IMG/VR virus record: IMGVR_UViG_3300027759_000208
Coordinates: 1 to 37,390 of that record
DNA length: 37,390 nt
Strand: one strand, 5' to 3'
Source of the DNA: a virus
In this document: piece after piece, positions 1 through 8,421 of the stretch
Numbering within the stretch: the first letter of the stretch is position 1
Layout: every line of letters begins with the position of its first letter
Notes under the pieces: generated by a model
What the model saw: only the letters and a program-made list of their open reading frames with translations
Database searches by the model: none
What the model was told of the DNA's origin: nothing
Translations under genes and position numbers: made by a program

Positions 1-148
1 TATCTAATACTTGTGAAATATCTCATTAAAAGGAGTGTCTCCAATATCGTCAAGTTGTTGTTTAGCAACTTTTTCACGATTTTTTCGTAGACGTGCGTTC
101 AACTCCTCAGTTGTTTCACCCCTAGCGTTACGAATAGGTTCACTAGGT
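1..148. repeat. Left copy of terminal overlap
   Basis: These bases recur at 37242-37390, so the sequence closes on itself. The left copy lacks one T: after ATATC it reads TCATT, where the right copy reads TTCATT. The missing base shifts the frame of the gene read leftward across the junction. This fits a circular assembly with a small end error better than a biological terminal repeat, but a short terminal redundancy cannot be excluded from sequence alone. Confidence 0.93.
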
Positions 149-1347
149 TTACCTGTAGAACCTTGAAAAGATTTCTTGGTTGGGTCTAAAGAGTCTTTTA
201 ATTTTTTGTATTCGGCATCCGATGGCATAGGTTTAACAGCCCTTAATTCTTCTGGAGTCATCTTTAAAGCAGTTCTAGGTATTTCTTTGATACCCGTTCC
301 TTTTGCTTGGTTTGCTTGTTGTGCTGCAACAAGTTTACGTTCAGAAGCCAAAGCAGACAAACGTTTCTCCCTAGCAGCCGCAGACTCAACCTTTGGACCC
401 GTTGACTCTCTAGGTCCACGATTTGTTATAGTCCTACCCAACTTTGCGTCAGCCTTTAATGCTGCCGCAGCCGATTTTTCGTTCTCCAAAATTAAATCTT
501 TAGCCCTATTAATACGTAAATCTCTAGCCCTTTTTGACCTTACTTTTTCTGCCATATAATCAGGCAAAGGACTATTACCTGCTTTACCCATGCGAGTTTG
601 TTGACCATATGCAAGACGTGCAGCAGCATCATCAATTTCTCTTTCGGACAACTTGGCAAGATTTTTCATACGTGTTGACAAACCAGACATATTTGCTCTA
701 AGACCATTTGTTGCTTTATTTAATTCAAAACTCCATGCGTCTTTAACAAGTTCTTTTATTTCAGATTTATCTAATATGTAACCATCTTCTTTAAATTTGG
801 TTATTTCTTGACGTACACGTTTCTCTACAGCAAAATCTAAAGCACCACCTGTATCTTCGGTAATACGTGCGCTTCTGTCAATTATAGCGTTTTTGCCTTC
901 AATTTGTTTAAATAAAGCAGGACGACCATAACCCTTTTTAGATTCAACCGACCATACCTCATTAATGGCTTTATCAACTTGGTCTGTTTTGACTTTCTTA
1001 TTTTTAGCCTTATTGGCAGCATAATCTGCTGCCGCTTTATCGCTTTTAGCCGCTTGTGTTTCTGCGTTTATCTGTCTACGAATAGCAGATTGTTCACGTT
1101 TAGGCAACATTCTAAAATTGTCTGAATTAAAATCAAATTCTACTTGTCCTAATTTAGGACGACCCATTCCTTTTAAAGATGCTATAGCATCTTTGACTGC
1201 ACCAGCAGCACCAGAAGCAACTTCTTCAACTTTAGTAATAGCAGGTTTAAAAGCGTTGGATTCTTTTAATTGTTTCATGATTGATTCAACAAGTTTTGCT
1301 GTGTCGTCGGCTGCGCCTTCTCCACCAACTTTAGGTCTAGGTGCCAT
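4..1347 (-). CDS. Lys/Ala-rich virion-associated protein, N-terminal 441 residues (gene crosses circle junction)
   Basis: Function is not recognised. The protein is long, very rich in Lys, Ala, Arg and Glu, and probably largely helical or disordered. As drawn it ends in EIFHKY and a stop at 4-6, but that end is caused by the one-base deletion near position 23. In the right-hand copy the frame continues through GDTPFNED to a stop at 37195-37197, giving about 464 residues. The N-terminus (GAADD followed by an amphipathic stretch) resembles that of the next gene upstream, which suggests shared targeting. The start ATG at 1347 overlaps the upstream stop as TAATG. Position between the capsid/decoration genes and the tail adaptor suggests a packaged or ejected virion protein (inference). 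Confidence 0.8.
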   Translation of the reverse strand: MAPRPKVGGEGAADDTAKLVESIMKQLKESNAFKPAITKVEEVASGAAGAVKDAIASLKGMGRPKLGQVEFDFNSDNFRMLPKREQSAIRRQINAETQAAKSDKAAADYAANKAKNKKVKTDQVDKAINEVWSVESKKGYGRPALFKQIEGKNAIIDRSARITEDTGGALDFAVEKRVRQEITKFKEDGYILDKSEIKELVKDAWSFELNKATNGLRANMSGLSTRMKNLAKLSEREIDDAAARLAYGQQTRMGKAGNSPLPDYMAEKVRSKRARDLRINRAKDLILENEKSAAAALKADAKLGRTITNRGPRESTGPKVESAAAREKRLSALASERKLVAAQQANQAKGTGIKEIPRTALKMTPEELRAVKPMPSDAEYKKLKDSLDPTKKSFQGSTGKPSEPIRNARGETTEELNARLRKNREKVAKQQLDDIGDTPFNEIFHKY

Positions 1348-2201
1348 TATAACATCTCTGGTGGTGTGTCTAAATACATGTCTAAAATGTCTTGTTCTTT
1401 TTTGGTCAACTTTGCACCATCATTTTTTGCGTCCCGTAAACCTTGCGCAAATTCATCTTTAGTAAAAGTATTTTTATTTGCTCGCATATCAAGCAAATCA
1501 TTTTCTGCTTGCAACCGCATAGAATTAGCAGAACGTGCCCGTTTAGGTTTAACTTCCTCAACCTTAGGTGCCTTAGGTGTTTTAGGTGCTTTAGGAATGT
1601 CAATGTTGTCCCGTTCAGTTGCCCGATTGGAACCTTTACCTTTACCATATTTGGCTTCTTGTGCCGCTGCATGTGCTTCAACATTACGTATTCTACGACT
1701 TGCTCTGTCCATGCCACTTGCTTTGAGTTCTGCAATTCTGGCTTCGTTGGCTGCAGCGTGTAAACGCTGATTTTCAATACTCTTTAATTTTTTGGGGCTA
1801 AGAGTTACCTCATTAGGCATAGCGGAGACAGAGGGTTTGGTATGCAGTTGTGGCAATTTGGCTGATTCAGCATAATGCATAGCATAATACATTTCTTCAG
1901 GACTTAATGAACTTAAACCTTTTTGTGTGCCTCTTTCATAGGCTGATTTTCCCATTCCCAACATTTCTTTTGTTGATGGCGTTGCAGCACTAGCAATAGT
2001 TGGTGTTTTTGGTGGCTTAGGTGGCTTAGGTGGTTTTACACCAGCAACACCTTTAGCATCTTCAACAAGTTTAGTTATGATGTCTCGCAAACCACTCTCG
2101 GCAGCACCAGCAACTTCACCAACTTTGCTTGACGCACGACTTTCCTCTAAGGCTTTTAATATACCTTTTATAATGTCGTCTGCAGCACCTGAACCAGCCA
2201 T
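1347..2201 (-). CDS. Lys/Ala/Pro-rich virion-associated protein, GAADD N-terminus
   Basis: Function is not recognised. The 284-residue product begins MAGSGAADD, followed by an amphipathic helix-like stretch that parallels the start of the next gene downstream. Near residues 65-80 it has a short proline tract of KPPKPP repeats, and the remainder is highly charged and low in hydrophobic core residues. The stop overlaps the downstream start as TAATG, so translation of the pair is probably coupled. It follows the capsid and decoration-like genes in a late structural operon. A minor capsid or internal protein is the likeliest role, but this is position-based inference. The start ATG at 2201 is preceded on the coding strand by an AGGAGA-type ribosome site. 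Confidence 0.8.
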   Translation of the reverse strand: MAGSGAADDIIKGILKALEESRASSKVGEVAGAAESGLRDIITKLVEDAKGVAGVKPPKPPKPPKTPTIASAATPSTKEMLGMGKSAYERGTQKGLSSLSPEEMYYAMHYAESAKLPQLHTKPSVSAMPNEVTLSPKKLKSIENQRLHAAANEARIAELKASGMDRASRRIRNVEAHAAAQEAKYGKGKGSNRATERDNIDIPKAPKTPKAPKVEEVKPKRARSANSMRLQAENDLLDMRANKNTFTKDEFAQGLRDAKNDGAKLTKKEQDILDMYLDTPPEML

Positions 2202-2221
2202 AAATCTCCTATATTATACCA

Positions 2222-2255
2222 ATAATGGTAGAGGGTTTCCGCCCCCTACCATTAT
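2222..2255 (-). other. Intergenic hairpin after the 143-residue gene
   Basis: Ten paired bases, ATAATGGTAG with CTACCATTAT, then an A/C mismatch and GGG/CCC close a short loop. No U-run follows on either strand, so it is not a canonical Rho-independent terminator. Its outer bases match the hairpin at 2745-2770, so the 143-residue gene is bracketed by two related stems. mRNA 3'-end protection or processing are possible roles. Confidence 0.75.
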
Positions 2256-2277
2256 CGGAATTGTTCCTTTTCAGGAA

Positions 2278-2709
2278 TTATTTAACTTGACCACCAGAGT
2301 TTTTGCGGTAAAGTTGAATAGTTGAAGATGATGTTACAACAGCAAGGAATGTTGCTGCAGTGTCATCAAACACTGTCATGTTTCCGCCACCCGTAATTGT
2401 CCAACCAGTTGCAGTTGTTACAACAATTTCGTATGCCGTTGCAAGGTTCACAATAGTGAACTCAAACGAACTACCAACTGCTTCATCTGTGATAGCAGCC
2501 AATGTAAGTGCTGCTGTTGGCAAAGTAAACGTTCGGTCTGCTGTAGGTGTCAAGACAAACAATTTGTCATCAACAAGTTGTGATGCTGACGGCGTAAACG
2601 CTGCTGCACCCGACAAAACTACTGCGGTTACTTTCTCTCGTGCTGTAATGTATGCTGCAAGGCGACTACGTGTAATTGCCCCGTCTGTATCATTTGAAAT
2701 TAATGGCAT
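2278..2709 (-). CDS. Putative capsid decoration or head-fibre protein
   Basis: This 143-residue protein is rich in Thr, Ala, Val and Ser, with alternating beta-type patterning and few charges in the C-terminal two thirds. The repeated Thr-Leu-Thr and Val-Val-Thr stretches are typical of phage beta-structured surface proteins. It lies directly downstream of the major capsid gene, which is where decoration or cement proteins commonly sit. No catalytic motif is visible. Strong hairpins at 2745-2770 and 2222-2255 flank it on both sides, suggesting its transcript segment is handled separately from its neighbours. The start at 2709 has an AGGAGAAA ribosome site. The decoration role is inference from composition and place. 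Confidence 0.75.
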   Translation of the reverse strand: MPLISNDTDGAITRSRLAAYITAREKVTAVVLSGAAAFTPSASQLVDDKLFVLTPTADRTFTLPTAALTLAAITDEAVGSSFEFTIVNLATAYEIVVTTATGWTITGGGNMTVFDDTAATFLAVVTSSSTIQLYRKNSGGQVK

Positions 2710-2744
2710 TTTTTTCTCCTATTTGATTTTGTTTGATTTAGTTT

Positions 2745-2770
2745 ATAATGGGGGTTTTACCCCCCATTAT
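2745..2770 (-). other. Intergenic hairpin after the capsid gene
   Basis: A perfect 10-bp stem, ATAATGGGGG with CCCCCATTAT, closes a six-base loop. On the coding strand it follows the capsid stop and precedes the next ribosome site. There is no U-tract on the minus-strand side. It could attenuate or protect the abundant capsid mRNA, and it shares its ATAATGG ends with the stem at 2222-2255. Confidence 0.8.
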
Positions 2771-2781
2771 GACAACCGCTA

Positions 2782-3720
2782 TTAGGCAGTTACTCCAGTT
2801 AGTTTACCTTGCTTCTTCGCATTGCGACAAGTAAGGTTACCGTAACACATGATAAGTGCATAACGTGCATCCAAGTCCTCAGGACGAACAAAATTCGTCT
2901 GTTGGAACCATTTGCCCGAATGACCGACAAGTGTGAGATACTTGCTGTTCATGAAGAACAAGTTACCTGCAGGACAAGCCGTATCGTAAACAACAGGTGC
3001 AGCCTTGAACAGAAGGTTCTGGAAACCAGAATCGGCTGTCTTAGTGTCTGTGTAACGTAGTTGAGGTTGAAGCAATGCTTCGTACTTCTCAAACACTGTT
3101 TGAGTTGTAAGAATCATGTCAGGATGGTCATTACCAACAGAGACAGTGTTATATCCTGTTGCCAAAGCAGCAAGGGTCAAAGCCCCACCGACAGCAACTT
3201 CGTATGAACGCCAGTACTCGTTACCAGTAGTAGCACGGTTAATGTTACCGACAGTACCAGTTGAGTCAATGATGTTGGCTAATCCGTTCCAGTTTTTACC
3301 GCTATTGCCAGTACCATCAGCAAAAAACATTGCGTTGAAACCTTCACGCATAGACTCTTCAGCCTGCATGATTTTGGCTTCCAACAAGTTAATGATTTCT
3401 TGCTCACCGTTGTTTTTGGCTTCCTCAATACCGCTAATAGCGATAGAAGCAGCGTACTGCTTCCATTCGTACTCAGCAGCAGTGATACCTGTCTGTGCAG
3501 CAAGCGAAATGGAATCATATCCACTGTACGATGCTACTGTTGTGTTTGTTCCGTAGATAAGTGGTTCAACAATCTTTGTTCCACCATTAAGCATACGGAT
3601 ACGACCCTTGGTCATAAGATGGTTGGTTAGAACTCGGTCACTGAATACGTTGTCTGTTAATTGGTCACGATAATTTGCTAACGTAGTTGTAAGCAAAGCA
3701 TCAAAGTTTACGTTTGACAT
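2782..3720 (-). CDS. Major capsid protein (HK97-fold type)
   Basis: The 312-residue product is the shell subunit. Evidence is length, composition and position: it follows portal and scaffold in the standard head order and is the only protein of suitable size in the block. The N-terminus contains an acidic/amide-rich helix-like region up to about residue 50, then the beta-rich region GGTKIVEPLIYG. A long helix near residues 95-130 (EEAKNNGEQEIINLLEAK) resembles the spine helix of HK97-fold subunits. A later segment contains the alanine-rich helix near GGALTLAALATG. The ATG at 3720 has a GGAGAT ribosome site. No prohead protease gene was recognised nearby, which agrees with a separate scaffolding protein. 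Confidence 0.88.
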   Translation of the reverse strand: MSNVNFDALLTTTLANYRDQLTDNVFSDRVLTNHLMTKGRIRMLNGGTKIVEPLIYGTNTTVASYSGYDSISLAAQTGITAAEYEWKQYAASIAISGIEEAKNNGEQEIINLLEAKIMQAEESMREGFNAMFFADGTGNSGKNWNGLANIIDSTGTVGNINRATTGNEYWRSYEVAVGGALTLAALATGYNTVSVGNDHPDMILTTQTVFEKYEALLQPQLRYTDTKTADSGFQNLLFKAAPVVYDTACPAGNLFFMNSKYLTLVGHSGKWFQQTNFVRPEDLDARYALIMCYGNLTCRNAKKQGKLTGVTA

Positions 3721-3752
3721 TTAAATCTCCTAAAATAGTTGTTGTGTATGGT

Positions 3753-4526
3753 TTAACTTGCACCCATTTGACGTTTGGCGGCAGCCCAAGCCTCAGCAAC
3801 TGATTTAACTGGAACAAATGCCTCATTAGTAGTAGAAGCCGCAGACGAACCGCCTGAAACAACACCAGCAGCACGCTTAGCCTCCAACACACCATTATCG
3901 GCGGCTTTCTGCTTTGCAACAACTGCTTTATCTAACTTGGACTTTGAAAGAATTTTATCAAACGCTAATTGTTTGTATGTGCCTTCTAAGTCGGTTGTGT
4001 TCATCCGCAAAGCGGTTGAAACAACTTCTTTAATATCAAAATCTTCATACTTGGATTGCAATACCTTAATCTCTTGCTCAATGCGCTGTTGATTTTGGTA
4101 ATCTTCAAACGAGGATATACGCTTATCTAGGTCACGCATTTTTGATTCTTCTGGAGTCAAAAATTCTTCTGCTGCTTGAACCTCAGGACTGTTAAGCCCA
4201 TAATGTTTAGACAACAAACTCAAAGTCTCTGCAGGGTTAGACTCTAAAGCGGTTTGAATTGCGGTAGCAAATTGAAAATCTTCTTTCTGCTTACTTAACT
4301 CTTGCGTTTTTCGGGTATAATCTGATTGACGTTGATAACCTGCGACAGCCTCGGATAACGGAACATGCAATTCCTCTCCATCTAATTTTATAGGTACCCT
4401 ATAATTAGAGTATTCTTCTAAACTTAAAGAAGGTGTATCTGGGACTTCTGTGATGTCACTTCCAAGTGTGGTTGACTCGTCATTGCCGACTAGTTCCGTT
4501 GACTGTGCTGCGATTTCATCGCTCAT
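3753..4526 (-). CDS. Scaffolding protein
   Basis: This 257-residue protein would direct procapsid assembly and then leave. It is acidic at the N-terminus, strongly charged and helical through the middle, and ends in an Ala/Lys-rich tail. Positions about 60-85 carry the pattern AVAGYQRQSDYTRKTQEL, which I recognise as typical of scaffold-like proteins preceding HK97-fold capsids in podoviruses. A coiled-coil-like stretch follows around residues 125-165. It lies between portal and capsid with short gaps, the usual place for a scaffold. There is no serine-protease signature, so it is not a fused protease-scaffold. The start has an AGGAGAAA ribosome site. Confidence 0.85.
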   Translation of the reverse strand: MSDEIAAQSTELVGNDESTTLGSDITEVPDTPSLSLEEYSNYRVPIKLDGEELHVPLSEAVAGYQRQSDYTRKTQELSKQKEDFQFATAIQTALESNPAETLSLLSKHYGLNSPEVQAAEEFLTPEESKMRDLDKRISSFEDYQNQQRIEQEIKVLQSKYEDFDIKEVVSTALRMNTTDLEGTYKQLAFDKILSKSKLDKAVVAKQKAADNGVLEAKRAAGVVSGGSSAASTTNEAFVPVKSVAEAWAAAKRQMGAS

Positions 4527-4547
4527 CTATTTCTCCTAGAGTCCGTA

Positions 4548-4600
4548 AAGGGTGTTCTATTAATAATATATCCCGTTCCCTAGGTATGCCAGATATTGGT
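4548..4600 (-). promoter_or_regulatory. Candidate promoter ahead of the scaffold/capsid genes
   Basis: On the minus strand CTGGCA is followed after 16 bases by TATATT, a reasonable -35/-10 pair. It also holds TAGGGAACGG (4573-4582), a motif repeated at other late-gene junctions. This would give the abundant head proteins their own start point. It is weak evidence from consensus only. Confidence 0.35.
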
Positions 4601-4606
4601 TCTTAG

Positions 4607-4624
4607 GACGCATTAGGATGCGTC
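4607..4624 (-). other. Short perfect hairpin after the portal gene
   Basis: GACGCAT pairs perfectly with ATGCGTC around a four-base loop, eight bases past the portal stop on the coding strand. No U-run follows, so intrinsic termination is doubtful. It could be a portal mRNA 3' end or an attenuator. Confidence 0.6.
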
Positions 4625-4631
4625 TGGTGGG

Positions 4632-6371
4632 CTATTGGGGTGGTTGTTGTTGTGATTGTTGTTGTAACATAGCCATCATTTCAGGAGTCATTGGTGCATT
4701 ACCATTTCCAGCAGGGACAGGAGGTTGACCGCCTTGTTGAGGTGGCATACCTTGTTGAGGTGGTGGTGCTTGATTAATAAATTCGTCAGGGTTCTTTACA
4801 CCAAATCCCATCTGTAGCACATACGAAGCCAGTTTGCCCATGTCAACAATTCCTGCACCAGCGAATGGTGCCATAGCGTCAACCATTTGTAAAGCCATTT
4901 GACGGCGAAACGATTCGTTGTTAGGTTGAGTTGAACCTGCTGCTACTTCAAAGTCAAAATCTCCGCTAAGGTAATCTCTGTCAAAAGTAACCCACATCGG
5001 CTCACCATCTTTGCTGGTGACCCGTGCCACTTGCTCACCAATCATGTATTGTTGCGCAAGCAACACCATACGGCGACCAATTTCTGCAATACCTTGCTCA
5101 ATGACAGCCAACTTGTCGCTAGTACGTGCGTTTGCTGCATCCTGCATCAAACTAGACTCAGTGGCGGTGCGTCTAATCTCGGACACACCACCACGTTGAA
5201 ACTCAGTAACCCCAGAAATGCGGTCAATGTCACCAATAATCAATGTTGACTGATTATAAAACTCTGGTGGGTTAATAACAGCAGGGAAAGCAGTAACAAC
5301 AGCAGCCAAACCTTCATCAGAAATAACTGGAACCATAACGTTATCTTCATCAGATTCTAAAGCAGTACGACCAAGTTGGTCAAACGCTGATTCTTTATAC
5401 AAATACTTTCGTGCAAACTTTTTACGATGATTCATCATCTGTGTACGAGTTTCATTCAGTTCACGTTGCAACGGTTCAATAGATTCCAAGTCACCCATCG
5501 GATAGAAATGGTCTGGAACATCATAGTTGCGCAACATAACAAACGGCTGCCCAAACGAATAAGGCATCTTAATAGGTTTGATTAGAAAATGTTCACCATT
5601 TTCAGAAAAAACGGACATAAGGTTTGCAGCAATGTCATAGTATTCCCATATTTCTGCGTAACCAATGTTTTTGTCGTAAACCTTTTTTCTACTAGGGTCA
5701 TCAGAGTATCGGCTGACAGCCATAACTGTTACATTGTCTCTGCCAAGTTTGGTGTAACGTTTATCGTCTTTAACATCGTCAATAGGTCTGCGGATTCGTT
5801 GGGCAATCCAACGAATATCTGACATAGAGGTAGCATCGGGGTCAACAAAAATATCGTTAGGTGACACTCGTTCAGCAAACGGGGAATCTTCCAAAATAAC
5901 ACTAGTAGTAGCAATCTCGCCACCACCAATAGGGTCAGACACTTCCGTGTCACCTGTGCTAATTTGTTCTTCTTCAACAAAGCGGTAACCAACTTTAATC
6001 CAACCATGACCGACAGTTAACATGTCTTTAACGGAACGTCTGAACTGTGTACGGATGTCACGATGTTTCCACCAGTAGTTTGTTACCGCTTCAGCAATAA
6101 CAGCCTGCGCTGCTTTTTCAGGGTTTACAGCATTGACAGTAATCTTCGGATAGTTAACCGAAATACTAGGAGAAATAACGTTAATAGTAGAGAAAGCGAT
6201 GTTAACCAACATTCTGTCCTCTGGACGGTAATCGTCAAAGTGTTTGCCTTTATACATGTCAACCATACGTTTCCATGTGCCATCATATCCGTCATCTTTA
6301 CGCCATCTTCGTGACGACTCAATACGCATCTTATATTGTTTAAGACTTTCTGCATTATTTTTAGGCTTCAT
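4632..6371 (-). CDS. Portal protein
   Basis: This 579-residue protein forms the dodecameric ring at the capsid vertex through which DNA enters and leaves. It has the layout of P22-like portals. There is an N-terminal charged helical part, the region around VNIAFSTINVISPSIS (near residues 60-75), a GHGWIKVGY beta segment, and a segment like PFVMLRNYDVPDHFYPMGD that leads into the helical domain. The C-terminus is a Pro/Gln-rich tail (GMPPQQGGQPP...). It lies between the terminase block and scaffold. The ATG at 6371 overlaps the end of the small membrane protein gene upstream. Confidence rests on motif memory, size and order. Confidence 0.9.
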   Translation of the reverse strand: MKPKNNAESLKQYKMRIESSRRWRKDDGYDGTWKRMVDMYKGKHFDDYRPEDRMLVNIAFSTINVISPSISVNYPKITVNAVNPEKAAQAVIAEAVTNYWWKHRDIRTQFRRSVKDMLTVGHGWIKVGYRFVEEEQISTGDTEVSDPIGGGEIATTSVILEDSPFAERVSPNDIFVDPDATSMSDIRWIAQRIRRPIDDVKDDKRYTKLGRDNVTVMAVSRYSDDPSRKKVYDKNIGYAEIWEYYDIAANLMSVFSENGEHFLIKPIKMPYSFGQPFVMLRNYDVPDHFYPMGDLESIEPLQRELNETRTQMMNHRKKFARKYLYKESAFDQLGRTALESDEDNVMVPVISDEGLAAVVTAFPAVINPPEFYNQSTLIIGDIDRISGVTEFQRGGVSEIRRTATESSLMQDAANARTSDKLAVIEQGIAEIGRRMVLLAQQYMIGEQVARVTSKDGEPMWVTFDRDYLSGDFDFEVAAGSTQPNNESFRRQMALQMVDAMAPFAGAGIVDMGKLASYVLQMGFGVKNPDEFINQAPPPQQGMPPQQGGQPPVPAGNGNAPMTPEMMAMLQQQSQQQPPQ

Positions 6372-6570
6372 CTTTGTCCTTTAGTCCATCGTGCCAACCA
6401 ATATGATTATCTATCTTTGTTCCAACCGAATCAACTCTATCAATAACTTGTCTGAGTAGTGTTCTTGCTTCGGCATGTTGGTCAGTGTTTTCTTTACGTA
6501 ATCTGTTTATCACAACCACTATAGGTCCCGATATTATGGCAACAATAATAGGAACAATAATGGTTTCCAT
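6361..6570 (-). CDS. Small membrane protein, DUF2746-like, holin candidate
   Basis: The 69-residue product has one N-terminal transmembrane segment (about residues 4-22) followed by a charged helical tail. The layout resembles the DUF2746 family of actinophages, in which a single helix is followed by a heptad-like soluble segment ending near a GWHDG motif. Some such proteins are suspected second holins. Here it lies between the large terminase and portal, away from the lysis cassette at 8.4-9.6 kb. Its stop overlaps the portal start by 11 bases. The family assignment is from memory and the function is inference. Confidence 0.7.
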   Translation of the reverse strand: METIIVPIIVAIISGPIVVVINRLRKENTDQHAEARTLLRQVIDRVDSVGTKIDNHIGWHDGLKDKDEA

Positions 6571-6573
6571 ACA

Positions 6574-6798
6574 TTACATCCAGTTTGTTACTGGTTGCGC
6601 ATCATAGCCATTGATTTTGGCATCCGAAACAGTTTTTCTTTGAAGTTCAGTAATTGTTGGACCATGAAACACTTCTTTACCGTAAGTAAAACCAAGATTA
6701 ACTGTCTGTATATGGCATTTGAAACATATTTCGCCACGAGGCGGAATCTCGTCCACAACAACTTCTACAGAACAAGTTTGGCAAGTAAATGGCATCAT
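6574..6798 (-). CDS. Small zinc-ribbon-like protein
   Basis: The 74-residue product has CQTC near residue 6 and CFKC near residue 27, the spacing of a zinc ribbon. Its C-terminal half contains KEVFHGPTI and the helical SDAKINGYDAQPV. I recognise this second motif pair from small proteins beside portal or terminase genes in environmental phages, but it has no established function. Two possible starts (ATG-ATG at 6798 and 6795) are adjacent. The stop precedes the next gene by a few bases. It might assist packaging or bind nucleic acid, which is unproven. Confidence 0.75.
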   Translation of the reverse strand: MMPFTCQTCSVEVVVDEIPPRGEICFKCHIQTVNLGFTYGKEVFHGPTITELQRKTVSDAKINGYDAQPVTNWM

Positions 6799-6816
6799 AA
6801 ATACAAAACTTGTTCC

Positions 6817-8421
6817 TTATCTGTTAAAAGGAGTGGTTTCTCTCACATTATGTGAACCCATAAACGTTTTTTTGCTATTTCCCTTACCAAAAATGTGTTG
6901 TTCCCACCATAAAAGGCTATTAGTTGGAGGTTTAGCATTTTGTGTATACTCCGACAGGTACACATACTTCAACATCTGAACAGCAATAGCCAAAGAAATT
7001 ACTCTATCGTCATGAGGGCTACCAGACATCTTGCCGTTTTCTTTGCGAACAAAAGTTCGCAACTCAGCAATAGTCAAACGGTCATAAATTTCTATAGTAC
7101 CCTCACGCATAGCAGCAGCCAACTCATCAATAGCCAAAGGCTTAGACGTAGCAGTAGTTCTCCAACCCAAAACATCCGTAGCCTCAGGACGAATAGAAGC
7201 CAAACGGCGCTGCTTATAAAGATTTTTATAACCATGCTTCTGAGCAGCCTTAAGAGTAGTTAAACCATGATTATTGTTCTCAATACCCAACAAAGCATTA
7301 TTATACCACCAACCAAGTTCACACAACAGTTCACCAAACAAGTCAGGTTCAATACGCCCATGCCAAACAGCAACAATAATACCAGATTTACCATCAATAA
7401 TATGTGCAGAACTATAATCACCATAAGACAAACCTTCAGCAACGTCTGCGCCAATCACATAAACAGATTCTTTTCTAGGGAAATCCCACACATACATCTC
7501 GCCCTCAGGTGTGGAACGAAACTCGCCATTACCATCAGAATACAAATGGTAGTAACCCCTGTCGGGGTCAACAATAACCATATCGTCCAACATTTGTATA
7601 TTAAAAACAGGATTACCTGACTTAATAAATGCTTCTTCAGGAAAAGTAGGGTACTCTTGATGCAACTGCCAAGGATGCATGTTGGCAGCCTTAGAATTGT
7701 ACCAATCTATGTTACGTTCACCGTCAGCACTCCAAGGAAAAAAGATTCCCTTAAATTTGTTTGCACCAGTTTGGGAACCAACCCAAAGTTGGTGATAAAA
7801 GTTACCAGAACCATTGGCAGTAGACAAACCAATGACACGACCACCAACGTCCGTAACAGGTTCAATAGAAGCCCACGCTTCCTCAGCGTTAGGTAAGAAA
7901 GCCCACTCGTCAACAATAACCAAATACACTGACTCACCACGAGCAGGGTCATTGCTACTAGGCAAAGACTCTATGGCAGACTCGTTGGTAAACGCCATCT
8001 TTAATTGATGTTCAGTAATTTGTTGAGGACCACGAACACGCATCCATTTAGGTAGAAAACGGTAACCATATTTTGCTTTAGCCAACAACTTTACAGACTC
8101 ACGTTCAGTACGTGACAACATAACAACAAAACGGTCAGAAAAAAAGTATGTTAACCAAAAACTGTACGCTGCAGCCAAAGTACTAAAACCAATTTGACGT
8201 GCTTTTAACACAATACTGTAACGTTCAGTCATCCAAATCTTTGTTGTCTCAACCTGCGCTGGACGCAATTTAAATAATATACGTCCTTTCTGCGGATGTT
8301 TAACAAACCAATAGTTTTCACAAAAATATTGAAAAGCATCCAAAGATTCTTCCACACTAGGGTTGGCTGGACCACGACATTTGCGGAATTCGGCTTCGTT
8401 TAAAAGTTCATTCAATTCCAT
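6817..8421 (-). CDS. terL: Terminase large subunit
   Basis: This 534-residue packaging motor has an ATPase domain with a Walker-A-like KARQIGFST (residues 73-81) and Walker B VIVDEW (D171, E172). The C-terminal nuclease domain shows VIGADVAEG as the first acidic motif, ENNNHG, and a late DDRVISLA motif. The P-loop has Phe (G-F-S) where GKS is usual, as in several phage terminases in which the catalytic lysine lies at the start of the motif. I chose ATG 8421 because it overlaps the preceding stop as TAATG; the TTG at 8433 is an alternative. It is unusual that lysis and fibre genes separate it from the small subunit. Confidence 0.96.
   Translation of the reverse strand: MELNELLNEAEFRKCRGPANPSVEESLDAFQYFCENYWFVKHPQKGRILFKLRPAQVETTKIWMTERYSIVLKARQIGFSTLAAAYSFWLTYFFSDRFVVMLSRTERESVKLLAKAKYGYRFLPKWMRVRGPQQITEHQLKMAFTNESAIESLPSSNDPARGESVYLVIVDEWAFLPNAEEAWASIEPVTDVGGRVIGLSTANGSGNFYHQLWVGSQTGANKFKGIFFPWSADGERNIDWYNSKAANMHPWQLHQEYPTFPEEAFIKSGNPVFNIQMLDDMVIVDPDRGYYHLYSDGNGEFRSTPEGEMYVWDFPRKESVYVIGADVAEGLSYGDYSSAHIIDGKSGIIVAVWHGRIEPDLFGELLCELGWWYNNALLGIENNNHGLTTLKAAQKHGYKNLYKQRRLASIRPEATDVLGWRTTATSKPLAIDELAAAMREGTIEIYDRLTIAELRTFVRKENGKMSGSPHDDRVISLAIAVQMLKYVYLSEYTQNAKPPTNSLLWWEQHIFGKGNSKKTFMGSHNVRETTPFNR

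Noticed and set aside
1-148. Biological long terminal repeat used for packaging
   Set aside because: It is only about 149 bases with an internal one-base error, and genes run unbroken across the join. Assembly overlap of a circular map is simpler.
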